Positions 7,601 through 15,677 of a stretch of DNA of 37,330 nucleotides are shown piece by piece. The position numbers were made by a program, and so were the translations under genes. The notes below the pieces were generated by a model. That model was not told where the DNA came from. It made no database searches and saw only the letters and a list, made by a program, of their open reading frames with translations. How positions within the stretch are numbered: position 1 is the stretch's first letter; each line of letters opens with the position of its first letter. Location of the stretch: contig CALMND010000429.1 in NCBI GenBank assembly GCA_937868565.1, forward strand, positions 1 through 37,330, given 5' to 3'. This stretch comes from an uncultured Bacteroidota bacterium (lineage in GTDB: Bacteria; Bacteroidota; Bacteroidia; B-17B0; Aurantibacillaceae).

Positions 7601-8455
7601 ATGTTAATTCTTTTAATATCAATTTTTTCGATAGTGTCCATAGTGATGCTGCGCCTCGATTTAAAAACCGGTTGGAATGGAGAGAGCTACATTTCAAGAA
7701 ATGGCATTGTATTTAGCGGGAGGAATCAGGATTACGGCGCTTATGAATTAAGAAATAATTATAACAGACGTTTAACCTTTATTATTGGAGGAGTAATTTT
7801 ATTTTCTTTTGTTGTTTTTGGATTAAAAATGTTTGTGGACAGACCGCAAGAAGAAGAAGTGGTTGAAAAAATGGAGGTCACACAAATAGATTTAACGCCA
7901 CCACCACCCGTGGAAGAAACACCACCGCCACCACCGCCACCACCGCCACCACCCATGGTTGAAATGGTAAAGTTTGTGCCACCAGTTATTAAAGATGACG
8001 CCGTTGAAGAAGAGCCTCAAAAATTACAAGAGGAGGTAAAAGACGCAAACGTAAGCACAAAAGATCAGGAAGGGGAAAAGGATATTGTTGCCCCACCAAC
8101 AGAAATTGCAGGCCCTGCTGAGCCGGCACAACCGGAGATTTTTACAATTGTAGAAGAGCAGGCTGAATTTCCGGGCGGGCAAATTGCGATGATGAAATTT
8201 ATGCAGGCTAACACACAATATCCTGCAGCCGCCCGTGAGGCTGGTATTGGTGGAAAATGCTTTTTAAAGTTTGTGGTAAATGAAAACGGAGACATAAGCA
8301 ATGTGGAAATATTAAAAGGCGTACCTGGTTGTTCGGACTGCGACAAGGAAGCAATTCGCGTTGTAAAGTCTATGCCAAAATGGAAAGCTGCGAAAATGAC
8401 CGGACGTGCCGTTAAATGTTATTTCAACCTACCTTTTAGTTTCAAAATTCAATAA
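7601..8455 (+). CDS. tonB: Energy transducer TonB
   Basis: The 284-residue protein has a GRNQDYGAYELR motif (about residues 40-51), typical just before the TonB membrane helix in this phylum, then the helix (about 59-77). A Pro-rich linker with eleven consecutive Pro follows, then an acidic stretch, and the C-terminal TonB domain (about 195-284: FPGGQIAMMKFMQANTQYP, GKCFLKFVVNENGDI, VVKSMPKW). It carries force from ExbBD to outer-membrane receptors. The start is debatable. ATG 7601 follows a perfect AGGAGGT at 7590-7596 and adds a second hydrophobic stretch (residues 2-16). ATG 7646 would give the usual one-helix form (269 residues). I kept 7601 because of the ribosome binding site. Confidence 0.92.
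   Translation: MLILLISIFSIVSIVMLRLDLKTGWNGESYISRNGIVFSGRNQDYGAYELRNNYNRRLTFIIGGVILFSFVVFGLKMFVDRPQEEEVVEKMEVTQIDLTPPPPVEETPPPPPPPPPPPMVEMVKFVPPVIKDDAVEEEPQKLQEEVKDANVSTKDQEGEKDIVAPPTEIAGPAEPAQPEIFTIVEEQAEFPGGQIAMMKFMQANTQYPAAAREAGIGGKCFLKFVVNENGDISNVEILKGVPGCSDCDKEAIRVVKSMPKWKAAKMTGRAVKCYFNLPFSFKIQ
7901..7955 (+). repeat. Proline-codon repeat (CCACCG units) in tonB
   Basis: A tandem run of CCA/CCG/CCC codons encodes the polyproline part of the TonB linker. Imperfect 6-base units (CCACCG, CCACCA) make expansion or contraction likely between strains. Confidence 0.85.
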
Positions 8456-8475
8456 TACGTATTCTAATAATCAAG

Positions 8476-8505
8476 AAGCCATAACAGAAGTTGTGGCTTT
8501 TTTTT
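8476..8505 (+). terminator. Rho-independent terminator after tonB
   Basis: A 10-base-pair stem (AAGCCATAAC / GTTGTGGCTT, one G-U pair, loop AGAA at 8486-8489) runs directly into eight T. It begins 21 bases after the tonB stop and ends 12 bases before the next start codon. Confidence 0.88.
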
Positions 8506-8516
8506 CGGACAAAAAA

Positions 8517-8732
8517 ATGAAATTAGGATTAAATTCAATTTCCAATTGGTTTGGAATGGTAATGATAGTAATAGTTCTTGCTGGAGCAATTGCAGTGAGT
8601 TTTACCGATTTTATGATCGACAGACTTTATGGAACCAAACGTATTTTTTTTGTGGTGCTTATGTTAGCTTATGCAATTTATCGAGGAGTTAGAATTTACC
8701 AGACAATGAAACAAAACCGCCATGAAGAATAG
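8517..8732 (+). CDS. Small two-helix membrane protein
   Basis: The ATG at 8517 gives 71 residues. The frame is open further upstream, but that part overlaps tonB and the terminator and is not protein-like. Two hydrophobic helices are visible (about residues 9-27 and 39-58), linked by a short loop with DFMIDRLYGTKR, and the C-terminus is basic. I do not recognise a characterised family; similar short proteins occur between tonB and PstS-like genes in this phylum. The stop overlaps the next start by 11 bases (ATGAAGAATAG), so the next gene is translationally coupled. Confidence 0.75.
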   Translation: MKLGLNSISNWFGMVMIVIVLAGAIAVSFTDFMIDRLYGTKRIFFVVLMLAYAIYRGVRIYQTMKQNRHEE

Positions 8733-9702
8733 TATTTCTTGTTCTTGGTTCTTCTCTTACCTTGCCTCTTGGCCCCCTTTCTGTCTTGCCTCCAGCCTTT
8801 TTTTACTGAATTCATGTTCTAATTATTTTAAAAACGACTATAAAGATAACTCCCCCACTTCGGGGCAATTAAGAGTGTATTATGATGAAGGTCTTCACCG
8901 CCACGCTAAAAATCAAATTTTTACGTTTGAATCACTGTACGGAGAGGTAGATATTACAGAGGCCTGCACTTCAGAAAGCGAAGCCATACAAGCCTTGTAT
9001 AACGACAGCTGCGAGGCAATTATGATTTCGCGCACACTCAACCTAAGCGAAAAGAAAGCATTTGAATCCAAAAAGTATTTTCCTAAATATTCGCCGGTCG
9101 CTTTGAGTGGAATTGCGCTCATTACTAATTCCGCAACGCCTTTAAAAGGATTAAAACAAGAAGAAATTTTAAAACTTCTAACCCAATCTTATTTTTTTAA
9201 CGACTCTTTGGGCAATGAAATTAAATTGAAAGTGTTATTGGATAAAAATAACTCATCCGTTATTCATTATCTAACGGATAGCGTTTTACACGCACAAAAA
9301 TTTTCTTCCGACTGTAATGTAATAGGGTCCACTTTACAAACCATCAATCATGTAGCAAAAAATAAAAACACGGTTGCATTTATTGATTTTGCTTGGCTAA
9401 GTGATGTGGATGATTCTATCACCAGAGCCAATAAAGATCTCATAAAATTAATACCAATAACAAAGACAGGAAGCAACGAATATGTTTTCCCAAGTCAAAG
9501 CAGTTTTAAAACAGGAAAGTATCCCTTTATCAGAACAGTTTATGTGATGCGAAAAACAGGAGATTTTACATTAGCAAAAGGGTTTGAAAGTTTTGTAGCG
9601 GGGCCTAAAGGGCAATTAATCTTTTTAAAACAAGGGCTTTTACCTTCACGACAGGCCGAAAGAATGGTTGAGATTAAATTGGAGCCTATGGATGTAAAAT
9701 AA
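8722..9702 (+). CDS. PstS-like substrate-binding lipoprotein
   Basis: The 326-residue protein has a lipoprotein signal with the lipobox LLNSC (lipidated Cys at residue 32). The mature part resembles the PstS-like periplasmic binding fold: GQLRVYYDEGL opening strand, EAIQALYNDSCEAIMISRTL, YSPVALSGIALITN, GLKQEEILKLLTQ, and the late VMRKTGDFTLAKGFESFVAGPKGQLIFLKQGLLPS. No pstC, pstA or pstB is nearby, so classic ABC phosphate uptake is not indicated. The link to tonB suggests a role at the outer membrane or in phosphate sensing; this is inference. The gene overlaps the preceding small membrane gene by 11 bases. Confidence 0.82.
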   Translation: MKNSISCSWFFSYLASWPPFCLASSLFLLNSCSNYFKNDYKDNSPTSGQLRVYYDEGLHRHAKNQIFTFESLYGEVDITEACTSESEAIQALYNDSCEAIMISRTLNLSEKKAFESKKYFPKYSPVALSGIALITNSATPLKGLKQEEILKLLTQSYFFNDSLGNEIKLKVLLDKNNSSVIHYLTDSVLHAQKFSSDCNVIGSTLQTINHVAKNKNTVAFIDFAWLSDVDDSITRANKDLIKLIPITKTGSNEYVFPSQSSFKTGKYPFIRTVYVMRKTGDFTLAKGFESFVAGPKGQLIFLKQGLLPSRQAERMVEIKLEPMDVK

Positions 9703-9750
9703 GTATGGAAAATCTCATAAAATTCCTTAAAAACACAACATTAATTTGGG

Positions 9751-9767
9751 TTGGCACCAGCTTTGCA
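9751..9767 (+). promoter_or_regulatory. Sigma-54 (RpoN) -24/-12 promoter
   Basis: TTGGCAC-N5-TTGCA fits the sigma-54 consensus exactly, with GG at 9753-9754 and GC at 9765-9766 separated by the required ten bases. It is intergenic, on the coding strand, 40 bases before the TPR gene ATG at 9807. Transcription would start near 9778. Such promoters need an AAA+ enhancer-binding activator; none is encoded in the window. Confidence 0.8.
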
Positions 9768-9806
9768 AACAGTTAAATAGTTATTTTTAAACTTTATAAT
9801 ACTAAG

Positions 9807-11558
9807 ATGAAAAACAAATTTTTTGCCCTATTTACGACTTTCACTTCACTAGTTGCTTTTGGGCAACCACTTCAGGACGCAGTGAAAAAAACAGAGAACG
9901 AAAACTTTGATGCAGCTGCGATTGATTTCAAGGGACTCATACAAAGAGAGCCAAATAAAGGCGAAAATTACTTTTATTTTGGAGAGAATTTTTTCAAACG
10001 TGGAGAAATTGACAGCGCCAATATGCTTTATACTAAAGGTGCTGAGGTGAATGCAACCAATCCCTTAAACTACGCAGGTTTAGGAAAAGTCCTTTTAGCC
10101 AAAGGAAATGTGAACGACGCCAAAACGCAATTTTACAAGGCGATTACTCTAGGGGCAAATAAAAATATGGTTTTACTAAGAAAGATTGCTGAAGCGTGGT
10201 TAGTCACAGATAATAAAAATCCTGATGAAGCCTTAATCCATGCAAACAACGCCGTTAAACTAGAGCCAAAGAATTCAGAAAATTATATTGTTCTGGGAGA
10301 CGCGCAATTGGAAAAAAACCCAACAGACGGCAGTGGCCCGATTAAAAGTTATAAAATGGCAACAACACTTAATCCCAAGAGCACTGCGGGAATTTTGAGA
10401 GAGGGAAAATTGTACCAGCGAGGCCGCAATTATCAATTAGCTTTGGACAAGTATAGAGAAGCGGAGGCGATTGACGCAAATTATGCCCCAGCATATCGCG
10501 AAAAGGCAGAGTTGTTTTTTCTAGTGGGGCAACCGGCAAAATCAATCGAGAACTGGAAAAAATACATGGAGCTTAATAATAGCGATTACGCGCGTTACCG
10601 TTTTATGAGCGCCTTGTATAATAACAAACAATTCAAAGAAGCTTCGGCCGAGTATGAGAATCTAAAAAGGCAAAATTTTAAAAATCTTTACATGGAACGG
10701 TTAGCAGGATACAGCTACGAGGAGATGGGTGATAAAACCGACAAGGACGCTTATAACAAAGGATTATTAGCATTAGATAAATTTTTCGAAATGGCGGGAT
10801 CTTCTTTTAAGTATATAGCAAACGACTATAAATACAGGGGCTTGCTATTGTACCATTTAGGAAAAGATTCGTTAGGACAAATCGAGATTGAAAAGGCAAT
10901 TGTATTAGATCCTGCGATTAAACCAGAAGTATATGGTAAGTTAGGTAAAATCGCTGTTGATGCGAAAAATTATAAAAAGGTAATTAGTTACTACGAAAAG
11001 AAAAAGGAAGGCGACTATAAGGCTCTTACGATTATTGAAAATTTTGATTTGGGAAAAGCTTATTACAATTATGGTTTAGGAATAAGAAAACAAATTAGCG
11101 AGCAGAAAGACGAGCTTATCAAAAAGAAAAAACCAACGGACAATCCGGAAATAAAAGCCAAAGAAACAGAAACAGTTTCCATTATGATTCATGCTGACTC
11201 TGCATTTAAAAGAGTTACGCAGTTAAATCCTGGATACATTTTAGGGCCTATTTGGAGAGGTCGCGTTAACTCATTATTGGACCCAGATGTAAAAAGTGAT
11301 TCAACGAAAGTATTTTATGAAAAAGCAATATCCATTATGAAGCCCGAAGACAAGACAGGGTCATATAAAAGTAATTTAATTGAGGCTTATGAATACTTGG
11401 GATATTACTATGTAAGCAAAAAAGATAAGGCGAACTCAGATGCTATATTTAATCAGTTAAAGGAAGTCGACCCCGCCAACGAGAAAGCCAAAAACTATTT
11501 TAATCCTCCTAAACCAGCTTCAGCAAAAACAGTAACAAAACCGACGGGAAAAAAGTAG
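9807..11558 (+). CDS. Exported tetratricopeptide-repeat protein
   Basis: The 583-residue protein has a signal peptide (residues 1-19, ending AFGQ), then TPR-type helical repeats across most of its length, for example YFYFGENFFKRGEIDSANM, YAGLGKVLLAKGNVNDAK and AYREKAELFFLVGQPAKS. A Lys-rich charged insert lies near 435-455 and the last 20 residues are Lys/Pro/Thr-rich. TPR proteins are scaffolds, and this one should act in the periplasm. It is the last member of the exbB-tonB-pstS-like cluster, a gene order common in this phylum. Here a 104-base gap and a sigma-54 promoter separate it from the preceding gene, so it may be expressed independently. Confidence 0.88.
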   Translation: MKNKFFALFTTFTSLVAFGQPLQDAVKKTENENFDAAAIDFKGLIQREPNKGENYFYFGENFFKRGEIDSANMLYTKGAEVNATNPLNYAGLGKVLLAKGNVNDAKTQFYKAITLGANKNMVLLRKIAEAWLVTDNKNPDEALIHANNAVKLEPKNSENYIVLGDAQLEKNPTDGSGPIKSYKMATTLNPKSTAGILREGKLYQRGRNYQLALDKYREAEAIDANYAPAYREKAELFFLVGQPAKSIENWKKYMELNNSDYARYRFMSALYNNKQFKEASAEYENLKRQNFKNLYMERLAGYSYEEMGDKTDKDAYNKGLLALDKFFEMAGSSFKYIANDYKYRGLLLYHLGKDSLGQIEIEKAIVLDPAIKPEVYGKLGKIAVDAKNYKKVISYYEKKKEGDYKALTIIENFDLGKAYYNYGLGIRKQISEQKDELIKKKKPTDNPEIKAKETETVSIMIHADSAFKRVTQLNPGYILGPIWRGRVNSLLDPDVKSDSTKVFYEKAISIMKPEDKTGSYKSNLIEAYEYLGYYYVSKKDKANSDAIFNQLKEVDPANEKAKNYFNPPKPASAKTVTKPTGKK

Positions 11559-11614
11559 AGCTTGACAAAGGAAAATTACTATAAAACACAGCAATCTTTC
11601 TTTTAATTTGATTG

Positions 11615-11622
11615 TAGATTTG
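11615..11622 (+). promoter_or_regulatory. Candidate -7 box (TAGATTTG) for dprA
   Basis: This is an exact TAnnTTTG match 14 bases before the dprA ATG, giving a leader of about ten bases. No clear TTG partner is seen upstream. Confidence 0.4.
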
Positions 11623-11636
11623 TGTGTCACTAAAAG

Positions 11637-12743
11637 ATGCGCGACGAATTGTTGTATCAAATAGGGCTCACCTTAATAGAAGGCATTGGCGATATTAACG
11701 CCAAAGCGCTATTAGCTTATTGTGGAAGTGCTGAAGAAGTATTCAAACAAAAAAAATCAAAACTTCAGAAAATACCCGGTATAGGAGAAACCTATGCTAA
11801 ATCTATTACCCAATCAAAATCAGTTTTAACGAGAGCCGAAGAAGAAATAAAATTTATTCAGAAATATAAAATAAAACCACTCTTCTTCACAGACGGAAAT
11901 TATCCAACGCGTTTAAAATTTTGTAGCGACAGCCCAGTCTTAATGTACTACAAGGGGAGCGCAAATCTAAATGCAGAAAGAATTGTTGGTGTAGTAGGTA
12001 CGCGCAAACCAAGTGAATATGGCCGCAACAAAACGCTGGAGTTTTTAAATGGATTAAGGGATTCTGGAATACTAATAATCAGCGGTCTTGCTTACGGGGT
12101 GGATGTAACAGCCCACAAAGCGGCACTCGAAAACAATATGGAAACCGTTGGAGTACTTGCTCATGGGCTAGACAGAATTTATCCTCAAACCCACGATAAA
12201 ATCGCTAAACGTATGTTAAACCAGGGAGGTTTACTAACCGACTTTATGAGTGGAACCAATCCCGATGCCGTAAATTTTCCAAAACGCAATAGAATTGTAG
12301 CGGGACTAGTTGATGCTTTAGTTGTTATTGAAAGCAAGCGCACCGGGGGAAGTTTAATTACGGCCACGATTGCCAGCAGTTATAACAAAGACGTTTTTGC
12401 GTTTCCCGGCAGGGCAGGCGATGAATTAGCGGAAGGCTGTAACGCTTTAATAAAACGCAACAAAGCAGCACTCATAGAAAGTGCCGAAGACCTTTTGTAT
12501 GCCATGCAATGGGAAGACAAAGAGCTGAAAAAAAGTAAAACTAAACAAATACCCTTGCAGGTAAATTTGTCGGAACAAGAAAAACTAATCATGAATTTAT
12601 TGGCAGACAAAAAAACAATTCACATTGACGAGTTGTGTCAAATCTGCGAATTCCCTGTCAGCAAAGCTTCCGCCCTTTTACTGCAACTCGAATTTTCTAA
12701 TTTGGTTAAAAGCAAGCCAGGGAAACTGTACGAGCTGTTGTAG
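11637..12743 (+). CDS. dprA: DNA-processing protein DprA (Smf)
   Basis: The 368-residue protein has an N-terminal helix-hairpin-helix-like part (about 1-75), the DprA Rossmann fold (about 80-290), and a C-terminal winged-helix-like domain (about 300-368). Hallmarks are GVVGTRKPSEYG, ISGLAYGVDVTAHKAAL, VGVLAHGLDRIYP, FPKRNRIVAGLVDALVVIESKRTGGSLITA and FAFPG. DprA binds incoming single-stranded DNA and loads RecA during natural transformation. The gene stands alone, 78 bases after the TPR gene, and ends 23 bases from a convergent gene. Confidence 0.96.
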   Translation: MRDELLYQIGLTLIEGIGDINAKALLAYCGSAEEVFKQKKSKLQKIPGIGETYAKSITQSKSVLTRAEEEIKFIQKYKIKPLFFTDGNYPTRLKFCSDSPVLMYYKGSANLNAERIVGVVGTRKPSEYGRNKTLEFLNGLRDSGILIISGLAYGVDVTAHKAALENNMETVGVLAHGLDRIYPQTHDKIAKRMLNQGGLLTDFMSGTNPDAVNFPKRNRIVAGLVDALVVIESKRTGGSLITATIASSYNKDVFAFPGRAGDELAEGCNALIKRNKAALIESAEDLLYAMQWEDKELKKSKTKQIPLQVNLSEQEKLIMNLLADKKTIHIDELCQICEFPVSKASALLLQLEFSNLVKSKPGKLYELL

Positions 12744-12766
12744 ACACCCAAAAACGCTTTCTGGGG

Positions 12767-13405
12767 CTATGTCAGTTTATAAACTACTGCCTCCAAATAC
12801 CTTCCTGTTTTAAACTCTTTTATCAAAACGAAGTTTTTATTTTGTAACGCAATCCGATGCAATGGATTCATATATATCAACCAGGTTTCACTTTGGGTTG
12901 AGAGAGAAATTTTACTTAACACCTTGCTTAAAACTCCTTCATTAAATGGATTGAATAAAAAATAAACCGTAGGCTTGTTTTTATACTCAAATTCCAAGGC
13001 GTTACAATGAAAAAAAGAAATAGAAGATTCTTTTCTTTTAAAGGCGTAGGTTTTTGTATTGTTTTTTGCAACATCTACCAGTTCTTCATCTAATTCTATG
13101 CCAATGAGGTTGTTAAATCCTGCACGTTCCGCCACGAAAACCGCCCTTCCTTTGCCAGAGCCAATGTCAACAAAATCAAAATGAGAAGTATTTGGATACA
13201 CTTGCTTTAAAATTTCCATTAATACCAGATAAGAAGCCCCCTGATAATGGAAGTATTTTTCAGATTCGCTTTTTTTAATTTTTGAAGTTTTAATGTTGAA
13301 TTTTTTTTCCCAACGAGGTTCATTCAAAATTAACAGGAAAGTTTTTCCCAAACCCCTCAGAAAAATCGAGCGAAAAAAGTAGTAGGCATAAATGAAAATT
13401 TTCAA
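12767..13405 (-). CDS. Class I SAM-dependent methyltransferase
   Basis: The SAM-binding glycine motif DIGSGKGRAVFVAERAG and acidic strand LIGIELDEELVDVAKNN define a class I methyltransferase, followed by a catalytic-loop-like FLFNPFNE. No ATG is available between the divergent rel gene and the conserved part. The TTG at 13405 gives 212 residues starting MKIFIYAYYFFRSIF, a natural hydrophobic N-terminus; a TTG at 13474 would give 235. The frame also stays open to 13630, but that part is antisense to rel and not protein-like. The substrate is unknown. Convergent with dprA (23-base gap) and divergent from rel. Confidence 0.82.
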   Translation of the reverse strand: MKIFIYAYYFFRSIFLRGLGKTFLLILNEPRWEKKFNIKTSKIKKSESEKYFHYQGASYLVLMEILKQVYPNTSHFDFVDIGSGKGRAVFVAERAGFNNLIGIELDEELVDVAKNNTKTYAFKRKESSISFFHCNALEFEYKNKPTVYFLFNPFNEGVLSKVLSKISLSTQSETWLIYMNPLHRIALQNKNFVLIKEFKTGRYLEAVVYKLT

Positions 13406-13428
13406 TATAGAGAATTTTATTTGTTTGG

Positions 13429-13436
13429 TAAATTTA
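13429..13436. promoter_or_regulatory. Palindromic TAAATTTA in the divergent methyltransferase/rel spacer
   Basis: TAAATTTA is its own reverse complement and differs from TAnnTTTG by one base on both strands. It lies 24 bases from the TTG at 13405 and 40 from the rel ATG, so it could serve as a shared divergent -7 region. Weak evidence. Confidence 0.2.
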
Positions 13437-13475
13437 ATACCTTCATAAGCAGATTCCCAGTAAATTGTATACAAG

Positions 13476-15677
13476 ATGCAAATTGATTTAGAAGCGGAGA
13501 GAAAAGAGATATTAAACCGATATAAACTTCTGCTAAAAGCCTGTAAGCGCCGTTTAGAAAAAGGGGATAAGGAAATCCTGAGGAAGGCCTTTGAGGTAGC
13601 CGTAGAAGCCCATAAGGAAATGCGCCGCAAAAGCGGGGAACCCTACATTTATCATCCAATTGCAGTAGCTCAAATATGCGCGGAGGAGATTGGTTTGGGA
13701 ACAACTGGAATTGTTTGTGCTTTGTTACATGATACTGTTGAAGACACTGACCTAAGTCTGGATGACGTAAAAGGCCTGTTTGGCGAGAAAGTATGTCAGA
13801 TTATTGATGGGCTGACAAAAATTTCTGGAGTAATTGATAACACCTCTTCCATTCAGGCTGAGAATTTCAGAAAAGTGTTGTTGACCATGAGTGAGGACAT
13901 CCGCGTTATCCTTATTAAACTCGCGGACAGATTGCACAATATGCGTACGCTAATACACATGAAGCGTGATAAACAGATTAAAATAGCCAGCGAAACCCTT
14001 TTTCTCTATGCTCCACTGGCACACAGGTTAGGATTAAACACTATAAAAACAGAGTTAGAAAATTACGGACTCAAATATACCGACTCCGATTCCTATAACG
14101 ATATAGAGCTTAAGCTGAAAGAAAATGAGCCAGATAGAAAACGTTTTATTCAAAAATTCATTGAGCCATTAAAGGAAATTCTTGCCGAGCAGGGGTTTAA
14201 ATTCAAAATTTTTGGCAGACCTAAATCTATCTATGGTATTTACAACAAAATGAAAACGAAACATGTTTCATTTGAGGAAGTTTATGATCTTTTTGCTATC
14301 CGAATAGTAATTGATTCTTCTGTTGAACAGGAAAAATCGGATTGCTGGAAGGTTTATTCTATCATTACTGATTTTTATCATCCAAGTCCTGAACGCCTGC
14401 GCGATTGGATTAGCACACCCAAAAGCAATGGTTACGAGAGTTTACATACAACCGTAATGGGCCCGGAAGGAAAGTGGGTTGAGGTTCAAATAAGAACCAC
14501 ACGCATGGATGATTTGGCAGAGAATGGCTACGCGGCTCATTGGAAATATAAAGACAGTGCAGCGGACAAAGAAAATAGGTTGGAGAGTTGGCTATTGAAA
14601 ATAAAGGAGATGTTAGAAAATCCTGATCCGAATGCGCTTGAATTTATTGATGATTTTAAACTTAATTTGTTTAGCGATGAAATGTTTGTTTTTACGCCTA
14701 AGGGAGACATGAAAACGTTGCCAGTGGGATCGACCGCACTTGATTTTGCTTTTGAAATTCACACGAAAGTGGGAGAGCAGTGCATCGGTGCGAAAGTGAA
14801 TCATAAGCTTGTTCCTTTAAGTAACGAGCTAACTAGTGGCGATCAAGTTGAAATATTGACCAGCAGTAAACAATCCCCAAAAGACGATTGGTTGAATTAC
14901 GTCATTACAGCCAAAGCTAAATCAAAAATTAAAAACAGTTTAAAAGATCAGCGTAAAAAAATTGCCGAAGAAGGTAAAGAAACCATGCGACGAAAGTTTG
15001 ATAGGCACAAACTGGAATTTAATTTGAAAAACATTAATGAGTTTTACACGTACTTAAAATTGCCTTCTTCACAAGAATTATTTTATCGTGCCGCTTTGGG
15101 TAATGTTGACATTAAGGAAATAAAAGAGTTTCTTAAACACAAAGAAAACCCTACAAAAAAAACAAAAAAAACGGATACATCAAGGCTTGAACAGCTGGTC
15201 ACGAGCGCGCGCGGCAAAACGGATATGCTGGTAATCGGAGACGACATGCAAAAACTGGATTATAATCTAGCACCTTGCTGTAACGCAATTCCTGGTGACG
15301 ACGTTTTTGGGTTTATTACTGTAGGTGAAGGGATTAAAATTCATCGGGTTAACTGTCCTAATGCTATAAAACTGCTATCAAATTATGCTTACCGGGTTGT
15401 TAAAGCTAAATGGGTGAACGACCAACTCATTTCCTTTCTGGCTGGTATTAAGATTATTGGCACAGACGAATTGGGCATTGTCAATAATATTACCAAAGTC
15501 ATTTCGAACGAATACAATGTCAATATGCGCTCTATTAATTTTGATACAGACGATGGCATATTTGAAGGAACTATTATGATTTACGTTCACGACACCAAAC
15601 ATTTGAATCATTTGATTGACAATCTCAGAAAAGTGAAGGGAGTTAACAAGGTGGAGCGTGTGGATGAAAAGAGCTAA
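13476..15677 (+). CDS. rel: Bifunctional (p)ppGpp synthetase/hydrolase (long RelA/SpoT homologue)
   Basis: The 733-residue protein has full long-RSH architecture. The N-terminal HD hydrolase domain keeps H60, H85-D86 and E89-D90 (HDTVED), so degradation of (p)ppGpp is likely. The synthetase domain has FGRPKSIYG (residues 246-254), YDLFAIRIVID and YESLHTTVMGPEGKWVEVQIRT. A TGS domain follows (about 395-460: VFTPKGDMKTLPVGSTALDF), then a helical region, a Cys-rich segment (PCCNAIPGD, HRVNCPNA) and a C-terminal ACT domain (about 655-730). It makes and removes the stringent-response alarmone. Its stop overlaps that of the convergent acetyltransferase by 4 bases. Confidence 0.96.
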   Translation: MQIDLEAERKEILNRYKLLLKACKRRLEKGDKEILRKAFEVAVEAHKEMRRKSGEPYIYHPIAVAQICAEEIGLGTTGIVCALLHDTVEDTDLSLDDVKGLFGEKVCQIIDGLTKISGVIDNTSSIQAENFRKVLLTMSEDIRVILIKLADRLHNMRTLIHMKRDKQIKIASETLFLYAPLAHRLGLNTIKTELENYGLKYTDSDSYNDIELKLKENEPDRKRFIQKFIEPLKEILAEQGFKFKIFGRPKSIYGIYNKMKTKHVSFEEVYDLFAIRIVIDSSVEQEKSDCWKVYSIITDFYHPSPERLRDWISTPKSNGYESLHTTVMGPEGKWVEVQIRTTRMDDLAENGYAAHWKYKDSAADKENRLESWLLKIKEMLENPDPNALEFIDDFKLNLFSDEMFVFTPKGDMKTLPVGSTALDFAFEIHTKVGEQCIGAKVNHKLVPLSNELTSGDQVEILTSSKQSPKDDWLNYVITAKAKSKIKNSLKDQRKKIAEEGKETMRRKFDRHKLEFNLKNINEFYTYLKLPSSQELFYRAALGNVDIKEIKEFLKHKENPTKKTKKTDTSRLEQLVTSARGKTDMLVIGDDMQKLDYNLAPCCNAIPGDDVFGFITVGEGIKIHRVNCPNAIKLLSNYAYRVVKAKWVNDQLISFLAGIKIIGTDELGIVNNITKVISNEYNVNMRSINFDTDDGIFEGTIMIYVHDTKHLNHLIDNLRKVKGVNKVERVDEKS

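Noticed and set aside
13406-13630. Upstream extension of the methyltransferase to an ATG at 13630
   Set aside because: The added residues are antisense to the start of rel and are not protein-like; a TTG start at 13405 gives a natural N-terminus.
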